A stretch of DNA of 64,000 nt from Eriocheir sinensis (GCF_024679095.1 NW_026110850.1:335001-399000), one strand, 5' to 3'. Counted from the first letter of the stretch, positions 1-18,732 are shown. Program-made: numbers and translations. Notes: generated from the letters alone by a model not told the origin.

Positions 1-660
1 TTGTCAGGTCCAGGACTTTTATTTGTTTTAAGTGAATGGAGAGCTTTAAGGACTTCATCGGTTGTTATTTCAAAATTAGGCAATGCATGCTCGAGATTTA
101 CAATAGTACTGGTGTTGGTGGTAGCGAGAGGAAGACTGTTAGTATTAAACACCGAGGAAAAGTAATTGTTTAAGAGGTTTGCAATGTGTTGGCTGTCAGT
201 CACTAGTGCACCGTCGCTGTTTGTTAAAGGTCCAATACCACTTTTGATCGCCTTTCTGTTGTTTATGAAACTGAAGAAAGATTTCGGATTATTTTTACAG
301 TTGGCTGCAATATTTTCTTCGTATCTACGCTTTGCCTGACCTACTAGTCTTTTTACTCGTCGCCTGGCATCATTATAAGGTCTAATGTTTTCGGGCGTGC
401 TTTGTTCTTTCTTTAACCTGTAAAACAATTTTCTCTCATTGACTGATTGTTTAATTTCGCTATTAAACCACGGTGGGCTTTTATGAGTGTTAATTCGCTT
501 CTCGCACAAGGGGACGAATGTGTTCTGCTGACTGAGTAAGTGATTTTTAAGGCTTAGCCAGGCTTCCTCTACGTTGCCGTCATCTGATAGTTGTATTTCT
601 GTTAGTTTTTTGTCGGATTTCTACGAAGTTAGCTCTTTTGAAATTGGGCACCTTTATTTT
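1..660 (-). pseudogene. CR1 ORF2 linker and start of RT domain (frameshifted)
   Basis: Downstream of the endonuclease the minus strand reads FKRANFVEIR, then after a one-base shift near 606-611 continues through EEAWLSLKNHL, PPWFNSEIK, KRRYEENIAANCKNNPKSFF and NYFSSVFN towards an NKSPGPDK motif at the window edge. The same blocks occur in the copy at 31747-32256. In LINEs this segment joins the endonuclease to the reverse transcriptase. The fingers and palm of the RT would lie outside the window. Confidence 0.8.
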
Positions 661-729
661 ATTTTCAGTCACTGATGATTGAGCTTTAATGTCGACGCGC
701 ACTAATTTATGATCGCAAGAACCGAGGTG

Positions 730-1592
<863 letters not shown>

Positions 1593-1605
1593 CAGTTATC
1601 CTGCT

Positions 1606-1733
1606 CTCCCTCGCCGCCCTTGTATTCCTGTTCCTTGTTCTCTCTTCCCCGCTGCGTCCTGTCACCCTCTCCCTCGCCGCCCTTGTATTAGTGTTCCGTG
1701 TTCTCCCTTCCCCGCTGAGTCCTGTCACCCTCT
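1606..1733. repeat. 63-bp sequence duplicated in tandem
   Basis: Two adjacent copies, starting at about 1608 and 1671, share the core CCCTCGCCGCCCTTGTATT and the end GTCCTGTCACCCTCTCCC, differing by a few substitutions. No function is seen. Confidence 0.7.
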
Positions 1734-1799
1734 CCCGCTCACTTCCTCTCGTTCCCCTTCGCTGCTCGAGCGTGTTGCTTATTCCCTTCATTTATCCGG

Positions 1800-3490
1800 G
1801 AATTGCTTGATCCCTCCATATGTTTCTCAATAGTTCACTTTTGTTGGTTTCTTTTTTATCTTCGCTTTTGTGATTCATGTCTTTAAAACTCTTCCTTTTT
1901 GTGTGTGTATTCTTTAGTTTTAGTTTTCATCCTTTCTTTCATTTTTCTTACTTTGCTTTCTCTTTCAATTCCATCTTTTCATTCATTTACTTTGTCTAAT
2001 TTCTTTTTGTTCGTCCATCTCGATGTTTTCACGTTTTCCTTCTTTTACTGTTTCCTTGTGTTTTAAATTTCATCCATTTTACTTTCATTTTCCTTTTCTT
2101 TCTCCTTCAATCCATCTGTTTCCTTGACTCCAAGTATCATATTTTTGCCATTTTCGATTTCCACTTATTCATTTTATCGCTCTCTGATTCTAGTGTATTT
2201 TTTTCTTGTTTTATTTTCATACATCTTATTTATTTCTTATATTTATTCATCTTCAATTCTCACTCATCACTGATCAATACTTCTCTCTTTTAATAGTTTT
2301 ATCTTTCCTTCTCCTGAGCCTTACTCCCTCTCATTCCTCTCTTTTTTCCACTCCTCATTCCTTCACTCTGCTTTTCTCCTTTTTTTGATGTTTGTCTCTT
2401 TTCTTCGTTCTGTACTTCTTTCTTATATTTTTCCCTTGTTCTTCCTTTTGTACGTTCAAGCTATTCCCTTTCTTCCTCTATGAGTTTTCTAGCTTTACTC
2501 TATTTCCCTCTGTTCGGTTTTCTTTCTCTTATAATTTCTCAGTCTTGCTTCTTTCTTTTCGATTTTTCCTATTCCTTTAGCTCATAATTTGTCTACTTAC
2601 GTAATAAACTTTATTTCAGTTCTCTTTTGAATACTTTAGTGTTTTTTTTCTCAGCAGATGTTTCTTCAATCCTTCCTTCCTTCTCGCATGTCTATATCCG
2701 TCTTCCTTCTTTCTTCTCTCTTCCTCTTGTTTCGCACCTTATTCCATCATTTTCATTCTCCTCCATTTATTTCTTCTTTTCTCCTGTTTCTTCCCTTCCT
2801 TCTCATTTTCTCCTTTCAGTCCTTCATTCTCGATAGTTTGAGTGACTTTTCTTCTACTTGCTATCTTTTCATCATTATCTTTCTTCAGTCTTTTATTTAG
2901 TAATAATATTTAGTAATTATTTTCCTCTTATTCCTCTTTCCTTCTACCTTTATTCTTGTAAGTTACTGTTTTTCTTTCCTTTCTTACTTCTTATCTTTTT
3001 ATATGTTCATTCTTTCTTTTTTTTTTTTTTCTTCCATCCTTCATTCTCCTTCCTGTCCTTCTTCATTCAATTCTCTCTCGTAAGCTCATTAGTTTTCTTT
3101 TCCCTTTCGCATTTATTTTTCTTTCTTTATTCTTTCATTCCTTCATTCTTATTTACTGGTTTCATCTCCATTTTTATACATTCCCCTCTTCCTTAATGTT
3201 TTCATTATACTAACTTGATCGGATATTTTTACCTCGTTCTCCTTATCTCTTATCATTTTCCATTTTTACATTTCCTCCATTCTTTCATCCTTTCCTTTTT
3301 CATTCTTTATTCCCTCATTCTCACACATTAGTCTCTTTCTTTTTCCGTTCTTCGTTTTTATTCCTTGTGTCCATCTCTTTTTTCTCTTGTTCTAGTTATG
3401 TTCTTTTTTGCTTTTCTCACTCTTCAAAATCCATGTTCTGCGTGTTTTGTCTCAATTACCTTTTTTGTTGCTCTCTCTCTCCAGCGAACC
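1800..3490. other. Pyrimidine-rich low-complexity DNA, no gene seen
   Basis: The plus strand is dominated by T and C (TTTCCTTC-like motifs) with frequent stops. The short Phe/Ser/Leu-rich frames inside are composition artefacts. No transposon motif was recognised. Confidence 0.7.
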
Positions 3491-3554
3491 GTGAAAAATA
3501 GCCAATTAGGAAAGACAACGAAGGAGATAAGAAGACCGACAACAAAAAACAGCA

Positions 3555-6330
3555 ACAACACCACAATCAACATTACCACCACCACCACCACTATCAACAT
3601 CACCACCACCACCACCACCACCACTATCAACATCACCACCACAATCACCACCACCACCACTATCAACATTACCACCACCACCACCACTATCAACATCACC
3701 ACCACAATCACCACCACCACCACTATCAACATCACCACCACAATCAGCACCACCACCACTATCAACATCACCACCACAACCACCACCACCACCACTATCA
3801 ACATCACCACCACAATCACCACCACCACCACTATCAACATCACCACCACAACCACCACCACCACTATCAACATTACCACCACAATCACCACCACCACCAC
3901 TATCAACATCACCACCACAATCACCACCACCACCACCACTATCAACATCACCACCACAATCGCCACCACCACCACCACCACATATCACCACCACAATCGC
4001 CACCACCACCACTATCAACATCACCACCACAATCGCCACCACCACCACTATCAACATCACCACCACAATCGCCACCACCACCACTATCAACATCACCACC
4101 ACAATCGCCACCACCACCACTATCAACATCACCACCACCACAATCACCACCACCACCACTATCAACATCACCACCACAATCGCCACCACCACCACTATCA
4201 ACATCACCACCACAATCGCCACCACCACCACTATCAACATCACCACCACAATCGCCACCACCACCACTATCAACATCACCACCACAATCGCCACCACCAC
4301 CACTATCAACATCACCACCACAACCACCACCACCACCACAAAAACCATCACCACCACAACCACCACCATCACTATCAACATCACCACCACAATCGCCACC
4401 ACCACCACTATCAACATCACCACCACAATCACCACCACCACCACTATCAACATCACCACCACAATCACCACCACCACCACTATCAACATCACCACCACAA
4501 TCACCACCATCATCACTATCAACATCACCACCACATTCACCACCACCACCACTATCAACATCACCACCACCACCACTATCAACATCACCACTACAATCAC
4601 CACCACCACCACTATAAACATCACCACCACAACCACCACCACCACCACTATCAACATCACCACCACAATCACCACCACCACCACTATCAACATCACCACC
4701 ACAATCACCACCACCACCACTATCAACATCACCACCACAATCACCACCATCATCACTATCAACATCACCACCACATTCACCACCACCACCACTATCAACA
4801 TCACCACCACCACCACTATCAACATCACCAACACGATCACCACTACCATCACTATCAGCATCACCACCACAACCACCACCACCACCACCACTATCAAAAT
4901 CACCACCACAACCACCACCACCACCACTATCAACATCACCACCACAACCACCACCACCATCACCATCAACATCACCACCATAATCGCCACCACCACCACT
5001 ATCAATATCACCACCACAACCACCACCATCATCACTATCAACATCACCACCACAATCACCACCACCACCACTATCAACATCATCACCACAACCACCACCA
5101 CCACCACTATCAACATCAACACCACAACCACCACCACCATCACTATCAACATCACCACCACAATCACCACCACCATCACTATCAACATCACCACCACAAT
5201 CAAAACCACCACCACTATCAACATCACCACCACAATCGCCACCACCATCACTATCAACATCACCACCACAATCACCACCACCATCACTATCAACATCACC
5301 ACCACAATCACCACCACCACCACTATCAACATCACCACCACAATCAGCACCACCATCACTATCAACATCACCACCATCACTATCAACATCACCACCACAA
5401 ACACCACCACCATCACTATCAACATCACCACCACCACAACCACCACCACCACCACTATCAACATCACCACCACAATCACCACCGCCACCACTATCAACAT
5501 CACCACCACAATCACCACCACCATCACTATCAACATCACCACCACCACAACCACCACCACCACCACCACTATCAACATCACCACCACAATAACAACCGCC
5601 ACCACTATCAACCTCACCACCACAATCACCACCACCATCACTATCAACATCACCACCACAATCACCACCACCACCACTATCAACATCACCACCACAGTCA
5701 CCACCATCACCACTATCAACATCACCACCACAATCACCACCACCATCACTATCAACATTACCACCACCACAATCACCACCACCATCACTATCAACATCAC
5801 CACCACAATCACCACCACCTTCACTATCAACATCACCACCACCATCACTATCAACATCACCACCACTACAATCACCACCACCATCACTATCAACATCACC
5901 ACCACAATCACCACCACCTTCACTATCAACATCACCACCACAATCACCACCACCATCACTATCAACATCACCACCACTACAATCATAACCACCATCACTA
6001 TCAACATCACCACCACAACCACCACCACCATCACTATCAACATCACCACCACTACAATCACCACCACCATCACTGTCAACATCACCACCACTACAATCAC
6101 CACCACCACCACTATCAACATCAAAACAGATATCAGCACCATCACCATCATCACTAGCTTCACTAAACACATCACTAAAACAATCATCATCATCATCCAC
6201 ACCACCACCACCACCACTACGACTACCACCACCTACACCACCATTACCATCACCACCACCACAGCCAACAAAACAACAATAACAACAGCATCATCAACAA
6301 CAACAACAACAACACTAGCACCATTATTAC
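3555..6330. repeat. 33-bp CAC-rich minisatellite, about 2.7 kb
   Basis: The typical unit is (CAC)4 TATCAACAT (CAC)3 AAT, 33 bp, with variants (AAC, CAT and CGC substitutions, and 3-bp length changes) over roughly 80 units. All length changes are mostly multiples of three, so the plus strand reads as a His/Gln/Tyr-rich frame of more than 900 codons and the minus strand as Val/Met-rich and Gly/Asp-rich frames. There is no initiation context, domain or splice structure to support translation. Confidence 0.95.
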
Positions 6331-6348
6331 GTACACAACCATTCCTTA

Positions 6349-6382
6349 GGCTGCTTACACACGAGCGTTTCCGTACGCGCGT
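6349..6382 (+). repeat. Harbinger-1 left terminal inverted repeat
   Basis: First 22 bp perfectly match the right end in inverse orientation, then a short divergent CC/TT pair and a further GTACGCGCG match. Sub-terminal GC-rich motifs (TTTCAATGG followed by CACACG and GCGTT) recur near 6400-6445 and 6528-6560 and could be transposase-binding repeats. Confidence 0.9.
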
Positions 6383-6813
6383 TCGGGTGCGCGACGTTTT
6401 AACTTTCAATGGAGTGCAATGGGACCTTTCACACGACGCGTTGCACGCGCTAGCAACGCCGCGCAGACGCTGGAGCCAGCAAGGACGCGCGCGTTCATAA
6501 TGACGCTCGCGTCCTTGCCGGGTATTCGTTTCAATGGGAGGTTGCACACGGGCGTTCGGTTACGCGCGCACGCAGGTCCTGCTGCCATATCAGTCATTAC
6601 TTTCAGGTGGGGGTGAGAGGCCAGTCACCCATCCCGTCCCGCTCATGTGGACAGAACTCTGGTGTGTACTGCATTTGGGTGTGATGTAGCAGTTTTATTG
6701 TTTATAGTAAATGTGTATAGATACTACTGGAAATAATTGATATAGTACATGCATGCATACATCGCGTAGCCTACTACAATTAATTAATGAACTAACATTT
6801 TCAGACGACTAGA

Positions 6814-9108
<2,295 letters not shown>

Positions 9109-9110
<2 letters not shown>

Positions 9111-9114
9111 TAAA
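9109..9114 (+). promoter_or_regulatory. AATAAA polyadenylation signal of the MADF-BESS gene
   Basis: The hexamer overlaps the TAA stop codon at 9108-9110, so any 3' UTR would be very short and end before transposase exon 1 on the other strand. Confidence 0.5.
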
Positions 9115-9142
9115 AGAAATGTAATACACAAATTACTTAGAG

Positions 9143-9303
9143 GAATGTTTTTATTCATACAGTAGTTAAAATACCATGCAGTTTACTTTATTAAAAATAA
9201 AAAGGAGGAAAAATGTAATGCAATCTTTTTACAGTGGAATACTTTTATTTATACGGTAGCTGAAATACCATATAATTTATTTACTTCAGAATAAAAAGGA
9301 ATA
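9143..9303. repeat. Diverged tandem duplication, about 93-bp period
   Basis: Blocks at 9143-9210 and 9236-9303 share GGAAT, TTTTATT, ATAC.GTAG, AAATACCAT and ends in AATAAAAAGGA. It is intronic to the transposase and downstream of the MADF gene. Confidence 0.6.
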
Positions 9304-9753
9304 TTAAAACTAGTATATATGTTGTGTACATTATCTTACCTGATGCTTAAAGCCACTGCTTCTTCAGGTGGAATAGATGGCCTCATGTTTGTGTCCTGCA
9401 GTTTAATATCATCCGTAACCCTTGCCACAAGTTCCTCAAAGGTTGGGTATGACATCCTAAAGTAATTGAAGAATTTGCCATCGTCCGCTTTTAATTCTTC
9501 ATAAAGGGTATAAAACTCGCCCTGCAACAATCTGTTGTTGTTTATAGGGTGAACCCAAAGCTGACGACGGTTTCTCTTCTTCTTCACTGCTTGTATTGCT
9601 GCATAAGCAATCACAGCTTTCTTTCGTGCACCCTCCATCTTGAGGAGACAGTTGGTGACTGAGAGGAGGTCGTAGGCTGGAGGCAGGGCGAGAAACGCGA
9701 ACGCGGGGCAAACGCGTGTACAAAAAATATGACGCGTTCTGTGCGTCCGTTCG

Positions 9754-9787
9754 ACGCGCGTACAAAAACGCTCGTGTGTAAGCAGCC
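9754..9787 (-). repeat. Harbinger-1 right terminal inverted repeat
   Basis: Reverse complement of the left end; the element boundary is set by the loss of identity beyond GCAGCC at 9787. Confidence 0.9.
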
Positions 9788-9799
9788 TAAACCTCTAAT

Positions 9800-10305
9800 A
9801 CGACTATTATCATTACTACCACCATTGCCTGACCCATCCCACCACCTCCACCATCACCACCACCACCACAACCACCACTACCAACACCAACACCACCACC
9901 ACCAACAACAACAAAGGCACCACTATTCAATTCAGCTTGTATTAAGATCAAATGCAGGAATATAAAACAACAAAATAATACCCACATTTCATTGTCATAT
10001 CCGGAGGTAAAAGAGAGAAAACGCATTATTATAAATGGAGGAGGAGGAGGAGGAGGAGGAAGGCAATAAAGAAGACCAGAAACCATATCAGCAGGAAGAG
10101 AATAAAGATAAGCAAGGGCGAGAATAGGAGGATTAAAGGAAGATAAAAACAATGAGAACGAGGAAGTGGGTGAGGTAAATTGAAGCATCAAAAGGAGGAG
10201 GAGGAGGAGGAGGAGGAGGAAGAGGCCCTTGGGAGACAGGTGGAAACCGTTTAAGGTAATAGCTTTAGATGTTAAAATGATCGGCGGAGTTTGAAGGTGG
10301 AGGAC
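9800..10305. other. CAC-, GGA- and A-rich simple sequence, no gene seen
   Basis: Includes a CAC/CAA run (about 9840-9912) and GGA trinucleotide runs at about 10038-10062 and 10193-10222. Reading frames across it are composition artefacts. Confidence 0.7.
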
Positions 10306-10309
10306 GCCA

Positions 10310-10588
<279 letters not shown>

Positions 10589-10591
<3 letters not shown>

Positions 10592-10822
10592 ATTCACACA
10601 GGTACGAACGACGTCACCACGACCCGGTCTGAGGAACTCCTGGAGAAGTACCGTAGGCTCATCCAGCAGTATAAGTCTAAATCCCCTAACATTTTGATTT
10701 CAGGAGTTCTACCACGGACTTGGGCGGAGAGCGACTTTTTCAGTAAGGCCTTCAGCCTAAACAACCGCTTACAGACTCTTTGTAGGGAGCTTAACGTGGA
10801 GTTCTTGAGACTCCACATATGA
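10589..10822 (+). pseudogene. LINE (CR1-like) ORF1 SGNH-esterase fragment
   Basis: The frame reads VIHTGTNDV, the block-III GTND motif of SGNH hydrolases, followed by EELLEKYRRLI and PNILISGVLPR (a block-like ISGVLPR strand) and LNNRLQTLCRELNVEF. Esterase domains of this kind occur in ORF1 of many CR1 elements. It stops at a TGA after LRLHI, before the C-terminal catalytic His block, and its N-terminus is cut off by the (CT)n tract. It is a fragment with no sign of function. It could instead be a host SGNH exon, but the surrounding LINE debris favours the transposon reading. Confidence 0.7.
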
Positions 10823-12052
10823 CAAAAAGATATCAAGTGTATTTTTTTCATTTAGTTAGCAGGAAAATGAATGGACGTAAGACTAAAAAATCTTAGTAAA
10901 ATTACTTCAAACAACAGCAACAATAATAACAACAATAACAACAACAGCAACAACAGCCTATCACCTCCCTCCTCCGCCACCTCAGAGTAATGATACATTG
11001 CTCTTCATCCTGCTTTTCCTTCTCCTTCCTTCCCTTCCCCATCTTTCCACCTTCACCCCCCTCCCCCTTCCCCATCCATCTCCTCCCACCTCCCTCCTCC
11101 CTTCCTTCTCTCCGTCCCTCTGTCCCTGCCTTGCTCCCCCCATCCCCTCCCCTCCCTCTCGTTTCCTCTCCTCCCCCTCCTCCTCATCATCAACATCATC
11201 ATCATCCCCCCCATCTGATCATTTTTCACAGCTTGGTCAGTCATAAATCCCGCGAGGCAAGCCAGCCGAGGTCACGGAGTCAAAAGTCACGTCTTTATTA
11301 TTATTATTATTATTATTATTACACACACACACACACACACATAATAATAATAATAATAACAATAATAATAATAATAATATTGTTCTTATTAATAATAATG
11401 ATAATATTGTTATTATTAATATTGTTAGTCTGTTATTATTATTCATTATTATTATTGGAGTTGTTGTTAAGATTGTTTCATCCGCAACATTGTAGTTTTG
11501 TCTTTTCTTATTTTTCTTTCATATTATTTTACCTCTCTATCATGATTTATCTATCTGCTTATCGGCCTGTCTTTCTTTCAACACTATTATTCTTTGGTCT
11601 GTTTTTTGCGTTGCCTTCAGTATGTCATTCTTGTAATTATTATTGTGCTTATTTATCCGCTTATTTATGTATTTATTCATTCATTCATTAAGTAGCTCAT
11701 TAACTACCTAGCTATATAATTACTCCGTCAACCATTTACCAATCTCCTCATGACAGCATTTCTCACACGTACAGAGGCAGCGAGCGGCGGACGAGGAGAG
11801 CCATCTTGAGGGGGTTAGCGGAGGGGAGGCAGGCGGGGCAGCCTCACACCTCACACCTGCTCTCCCTCCCTCCCTCCGTGATGCAGTGTTTTGGCGCCAC
11901 ACAGACACGCTACTTCGGCCGGGTAAGTACTTGAGGCTCTGTTCTGTTCTGTCCCGTGCTTGTAAAGGCTGCGGCAGGAAGGTTGAGGGCTGACTGTTGC
12001 TGTGCGGAGGTAAAGGGTGAAAGGAAGGATTGGTTATAGCGGTACAAGTGGT
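10823..12052. other. CT-rich and trinucleotide-repeat DNA, no gene supported
   Basis: Contains AAC repeats (10905-10960), a CT-rich block (11000-11210), and ATT/AC/ATA repeats (11296-11460). 11740-12050 is GC-richer and includes a GGTAAGT donor-like site near 11918, but no matching acceptor and frame were found. Confidence 0.5.
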
Positions 12053-12835
12053 TACATAAGAACATAAGAATGTTGGAATCTGCAGGAGGCCGGTAGGCTT
12101 ATATAAGGCAGTTCCTTTGACCCTAAGCTCCCGTGTATCTATCCCCACCTAATATAGCTGTCCATGAATTTATCTAATCTATTTTTGAATGTGACAACTG
12201 TATTGGCACTCACCACATGACTGCTAAGCCTATTCCACTCATCCACAACCATGTTGGTAAACCAATTTTTGCCTATGTCCCTCGTGAATCTGAATTTATC
12301 CAGTTTAAACCCATTACTTCGTGTCCTACCCGGTTCTCTTACCAACAAAACCTTATGAATATCTCCCTTATTAAAGCCCTTCATCCATTTATAAACCTCG
12401 ATCATGTCTCCACGCACCCTTCGCCTTTCTAGAGAATGCAAGTTTAACTGTTTGAGTCTTTCCTCGTATGGCAAGTTTCTCAACCCCTGAATCATCTTAG
12501 TCATCCTCCTCTGCACCGATTCTAACTTTTTGATATCCATTCTATAGTAAGGTGACTAGAACTGAGCCGCATAGTCAAGATGAGGTCTAACTAATGCTAA
12601 ATATAGTTTGAGGAAGACTTCGGCGCTTCTGTTGCTTACGCTCCTTGAAATAAATCCCAGTACCCTATTTGCTCGATTTCTAGCTTGAATGCATTGTGCC
12701 CTTGGTCGGAGATCAGAGCTCACTAAGATCCCTAAATCCCTCTCGCACCCAGACCTGCTTATGAGAGTGTCATTTAAGTAAGAGTTGTGAAAGGGGTTGT
12801 TCCTACCTACACTCAGAATACTGCACTTCCCTACA
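12053..12835 (-). mobile_element. CR1-clade LINE 3' end (second family)
   Basis: The minus strand reads the C-terminal part of a CR1 ORF2: GCERDLGILVSSDL, LYLALVRPHLDYAAQF, RRMTKMIQGLRNLPYEERLKQLNLHSLERRR (written here in pieces), then WFTNMVVDEWNRLSSHVV and the ORF stop at 12139-12141. A short 3' UTR ends in TTCTTATGTTCTTATGT at 12053, the kind of 8-bp tail repeat that marks CR1 3' ends. A TAG replaces the conserved Trp codon after AQF (near 12555). It is 5' truncated at about 12835. Confidence 0.85.
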
Positions 12836-13440
12836 TTGTTGTTGTTGGTATGCCGAAGTAGATGTTTTAGTAATAGCCGTGGTGGTTGTGGTGGTAGGAA
12901 GGGGGTGGTAGGAACCGTAGAGTTGTGTTGTTCTTGTTGATGTCACCTTTTCTGCCAGCCTCAGTCCACACAAGGCTGCATGTACCCAACATATTTCTAA
13001 CTCCAAAGATCTCGCCTGTACCCGCCACACCACCGTTGCTGCGTCGCTTAAAGATAATCCTCCCCAGCCTCCAGGAAGCCACACACGTCATCCCTTGACC
13101 AGCTTCGCAGGCCCAGTACCTATAACGTGTTCACCAGCATGACTGAGCCCGTCCTCGGCGTCTGATGTCTTAAGATAATTGGGGGAGGCGAAGGGATGAA
13201 AGGAAAGAGGAAAAAGAGCAAATTTGGAGATGCAGTAAAAGGGAATATTAGATTAAAGAAGTTATTAGCACGTGCTGAATGTTGAAAGCTGAAGAGAGAG
13301 AAGGAGAAGAAAAGGAGAATAATATATAAGAAAAAGGACTGGAGGAAAACTGTAACGAAGAAAAAAAAATTACAAAGGGAAAAACAAAGTAAAAGGAAAA
13401 AGGAAGTACAAAAAATACGAAATAAAAGAGAAAGGAGACG
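12836..13440. other. Unassigned sequence before the minisatellite
   Basis: Mixed composition with TGG/TTG-rich stretches (12838-12920). Minus-strand frames of 74 to 93 codons show no recognisable domain. From 13180 onward it is purine-rich. Confidence 0.4.
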
Positions 13441-16400
13441 CCAGCCAGTGACCCACACGCCCACGCCACGAGCTAGGACCATGCAGCCAGTGAGCCACAC
13501 GCCCACGCCACGAGCAAGGACCATGCAGCCAGTGAGCCACACGCCCACGCCCACGCCACGAGCCAGGACCATGCAGCCAGTGAGCCACACGCCCACGCCA
13601 CGAGCAAGGACCATGCAGCCAGTGAGCCACACGCCCACGCCCACGCCACGAGCCAGGACCATGCATCCAGTGAGCCACACACCCAAGCCACGAGCCAGGA
13701 CCATGCAGCCAGTGAGCCACACGCCCACGCCCACGCCACGAGCCAGGACCATGCATCCAGTGAGCCACACGCCCACGCCACGAGCCAGGACCATGCAGCC
13801 AGTGAGCCACACGCCCACGCCCACGCCACGAGCCAGGACCATGCATCCAGTGAGCCACACGCCCAGGCCACGAGCCAGGACCATGCATCCAGTGAGCCAC
13901 ACGCCCAGGCCACGAGCCAGGACCATGCAGCCAGTGAGCCACACGCCCACGCCCAAGCCACGAGCCAGGACCATGCATCCAGGGCCCCACACGCCCACGC
14001 CACGAGCCAGGACCATGCATCCAGTGAGCCACACGCCCACGCCACGAGCCAGGACCATGCATCCAGTGAGCCACACAACCACGCCACGAGCCAGGACCAT
14101 GCATCCAGTGACCCACACGCCCACGCCACGAGCCAGGACCATGCATCCAGTGAGCCATACGCCCACGCCCAAGCCACGGGCCAGGACCATGCATCCAGTG
14201 ACCCACACGCCCAAGCCACGAGCCAGGACCATGCAGCAAGTGAGCCACACGCCCACGCCCACGCCACGAGCCAGGACCATGCATCCAGTGAGCCACACGC
14301 CCACGCCAACGGCAAGATCCAGGACCATGCAGCCAGTGAGCCACATGCCCAGGCCACGAGCCAGGACCATGCATCCAGTGAGCCACACGCCCACGCCACG
14401 AGCCAGGACCATGCATCCAGTGAGCCACACGCCCAGGCCACGAGCCAGGACCATGCATCCAGTGAGCCACACGCCCAGGCCACGAGCCAGGACCATGCAG
14501 CCAGTGAGCCACACGCCCACGCCCAAGCCACGAGCCAGGACCATGCAGCCAGTGAGCCACACGCCCAGGCCACGAGCCAGGACCATGCATCCAGTGAGCC
14601 ACACTCCCACGCCACGAGCCAGGACCATGCATCCAGTGAGCCACACGCCCAGGCCACGAGCCAGGACCATGCATCCAGTGAGCCACACTCCCACGCCCAA
14701 GCCACGAGCCAGGACCATGCATCCAGTGAGCCACACACCCACGCCACGAGCCAGGACCATGCATCCAGTGAGCCACACGCCCACGCCACGAGCCAGGACC
14801 ATGCATCCAGTGAGCCACACGCCCACGCCCAAGCCACGAGCCAGGACCATGCAGCCAGTGAGCCACACGCCCATGCCCACGCGACGAGCCAGGACCATGC
14901 ATCCAGTGAGCCACACGCCCAGGCCCCGAGCCAAGGACCATGCAGCCAGTGAGCCACAGGCCCACGCCCACGCCACGAATCAGGACCATGCAGCCAGTGA
15001 ACCACACGCCCACGTCCACGCCACGACTCAGGACCATGCATCCAGTGAGCCACACGCCCACGCCCACGCCACGAGCCAGGACCATGGATCCAGTGACCCA
15101 CACGCCCAGGCCACGAGCCAAGGACCATGCAGCCAGTGAGCCACACGCCCACGCCCAAGCCACGAGCCAAGGACCATGCAGCCAGTGAGCCACACGCCCA
15201 CGCCCACGCCACGAATCAGGACCAGGCCGCCAGGGAGCCCCCCGCCCACGCCCACGCCACAGGCAGACCATGCAGCCAGTGAGCCACACACCCACGCCCA
15301 CGCCCCGAGCCAGGACCATGCAGCCAGTGAGCCACACGATCACGACCACGCCACGAGCCAGGACCATGCAGCCAGTGAGCCATACGCCCACTCCCACGCC
15401 ACGAGCCAGGACCATGCAGCCAGTGAGCCACACGCCCACGCCCACGCCACGAGCCAGGACCATGCAGCCAGTGAGCCACACGCCCACGCCACGAGCCAGG
15501 ACCATGCAGCCAGTGAGCCACACGCCCATGCCCACGCCACGAGTCAGGACCATGCAGCCAGTGAGCCACACGCCCACGCCACGAGCCAGGAACATGCCTC
15601 CACTGAGCCACACGCCCACGCCCACGCCACGAGACAGGACCATGCATCCAGTGAGCCACACACCCACGCCACGAGCCAGGACCATGCATCCAGTGAGCCA
15701 CCCCACGCCCAAGCCACGAGCCAGGACCATGCATCCAGTGAGCCACACACCCACGCCACGAGCCAGGACCATGCATCCAGTGAGCCACACGCCCACGCCA
15801 CGAGCCAGGACCATGCATCCAGTGAGCCACACGCCCACGCCCAAGCCACGAGCCAGGACCATGCAGCCAGTGAGCCACACGCCCATGCCCACGCGACGAG
15901 CCAGGACCATGCATCCAGTGAGCCACACGCCCAGGCCACGAGCCAAGGACCATGCAGCCAGTGAGCCACATGCCCACGCCCACGCCACGAATCAGGACCA
16001 TGCAGCCAGTGAGCCACACGCCCACGTCCACGCCACGAGTCAGGACCATGCATCCAGTGAGCCACACGCCCACGCCCACGCCACGAGCCAGGACCATGCA
16101 TCCAGTGACCCACACGCCCAGGCCACGAGCCAAGGACCATGCAGCCAGTGAGCCACACGCCCACGCCCACGCCACGAGCCAGGACCATGCAGCCAGTGAG
16201 CCACACGCCCACGCCCACGCCACGAATCAGGACCATGCAGCCAGTGAGCCACACGCCCACGCCCACGCCACGAGGCAGGACCATGCAGCCAGTGAGCCAC
16301 ACACCCACGCCCACGCCACGAGCCAGGACCATGCAGCCAGTGAGCCACACGATCACGTCCACGCCACGAGCCAGGACCATGCATCCAGTGAGCCATAAGC

Positions 16401-17010
16401 CCACTCCCAAGACACGAGACAGGACCATGCAGCCAGTGAGCCACACGCCCACGCCCACGCCACGAGCCAGGACCATGCAGCCAGTGAGCCACACGCCCAC
16501 GCCACGAGCCAGGACCATGCAGCCAGTGAGCCACACGCCCATGCCCACGCCACGAGTCAGACCATGCCAGTGAGCCACACGCTCACGCCACGAGCCAGGA
16601 CCATGCAGCCAGTGAGCCGCCCACGCCCACGCCACGACCCAGGACCATGCAGCCAGTGAGCCACACGCCCACGCCACGAGCCAGGACCATGCAGCCAGTG
16701 AGCCACACGCCCATGCCCACGCCACGAGTCAGGACCAGGCAGCCAGTGAGCCACACGCCCACGCCACGAGCCAGGACCATGCAGCCAGTGAGCCACACGC
16801 CCATGCCCACGCCACGAGTCAGGACCATGCAGCCAGTGAGCCACACGCTCACGCCACGAGCCAGGACCATGCAGCCAGTGAGCCACACGCCCACGCCCAC
16901 GCCACGAGGCAGGACCATGCAGCCAGTGAGCCACACGCCCATGCCTACGCCACGAGTCAGGATCATGCAGCCAGTGAGCCACACGCCCACGCCACGAGCC
17001 AGGACCATGT
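13441..17010. repeat. 42/48-bp GC-rich minisatellite, about 3.6 kb
   Basis: The unit contains ACGAGCCAGGACCATGCA, then T or G, then CCAGTGAGCCACACGCCCACGC; the 48-bp form has an extra CACGCC hexamer and a few units are 36 to 44 bp. About 80 units are present, with a CATCC and a CAGCC subtype alternating. Because 42 and 48 are multiples of three and no frame of the unit holds a stop, frames of several hundred codons exist on both strands; no domain, signal peptide or splice site supports a protein. Confidence 0.95.

Positions 17011-18732
<1,722 letters not shown>

Noticed and set aside
3365..6232. Very long His-rich, Val/Met-rich and Gly/Asp-rich frames over the CAC array
   Set aside because: They are the three readings of a 33-bp repeat on both strands; no start context, domain or splice sites.
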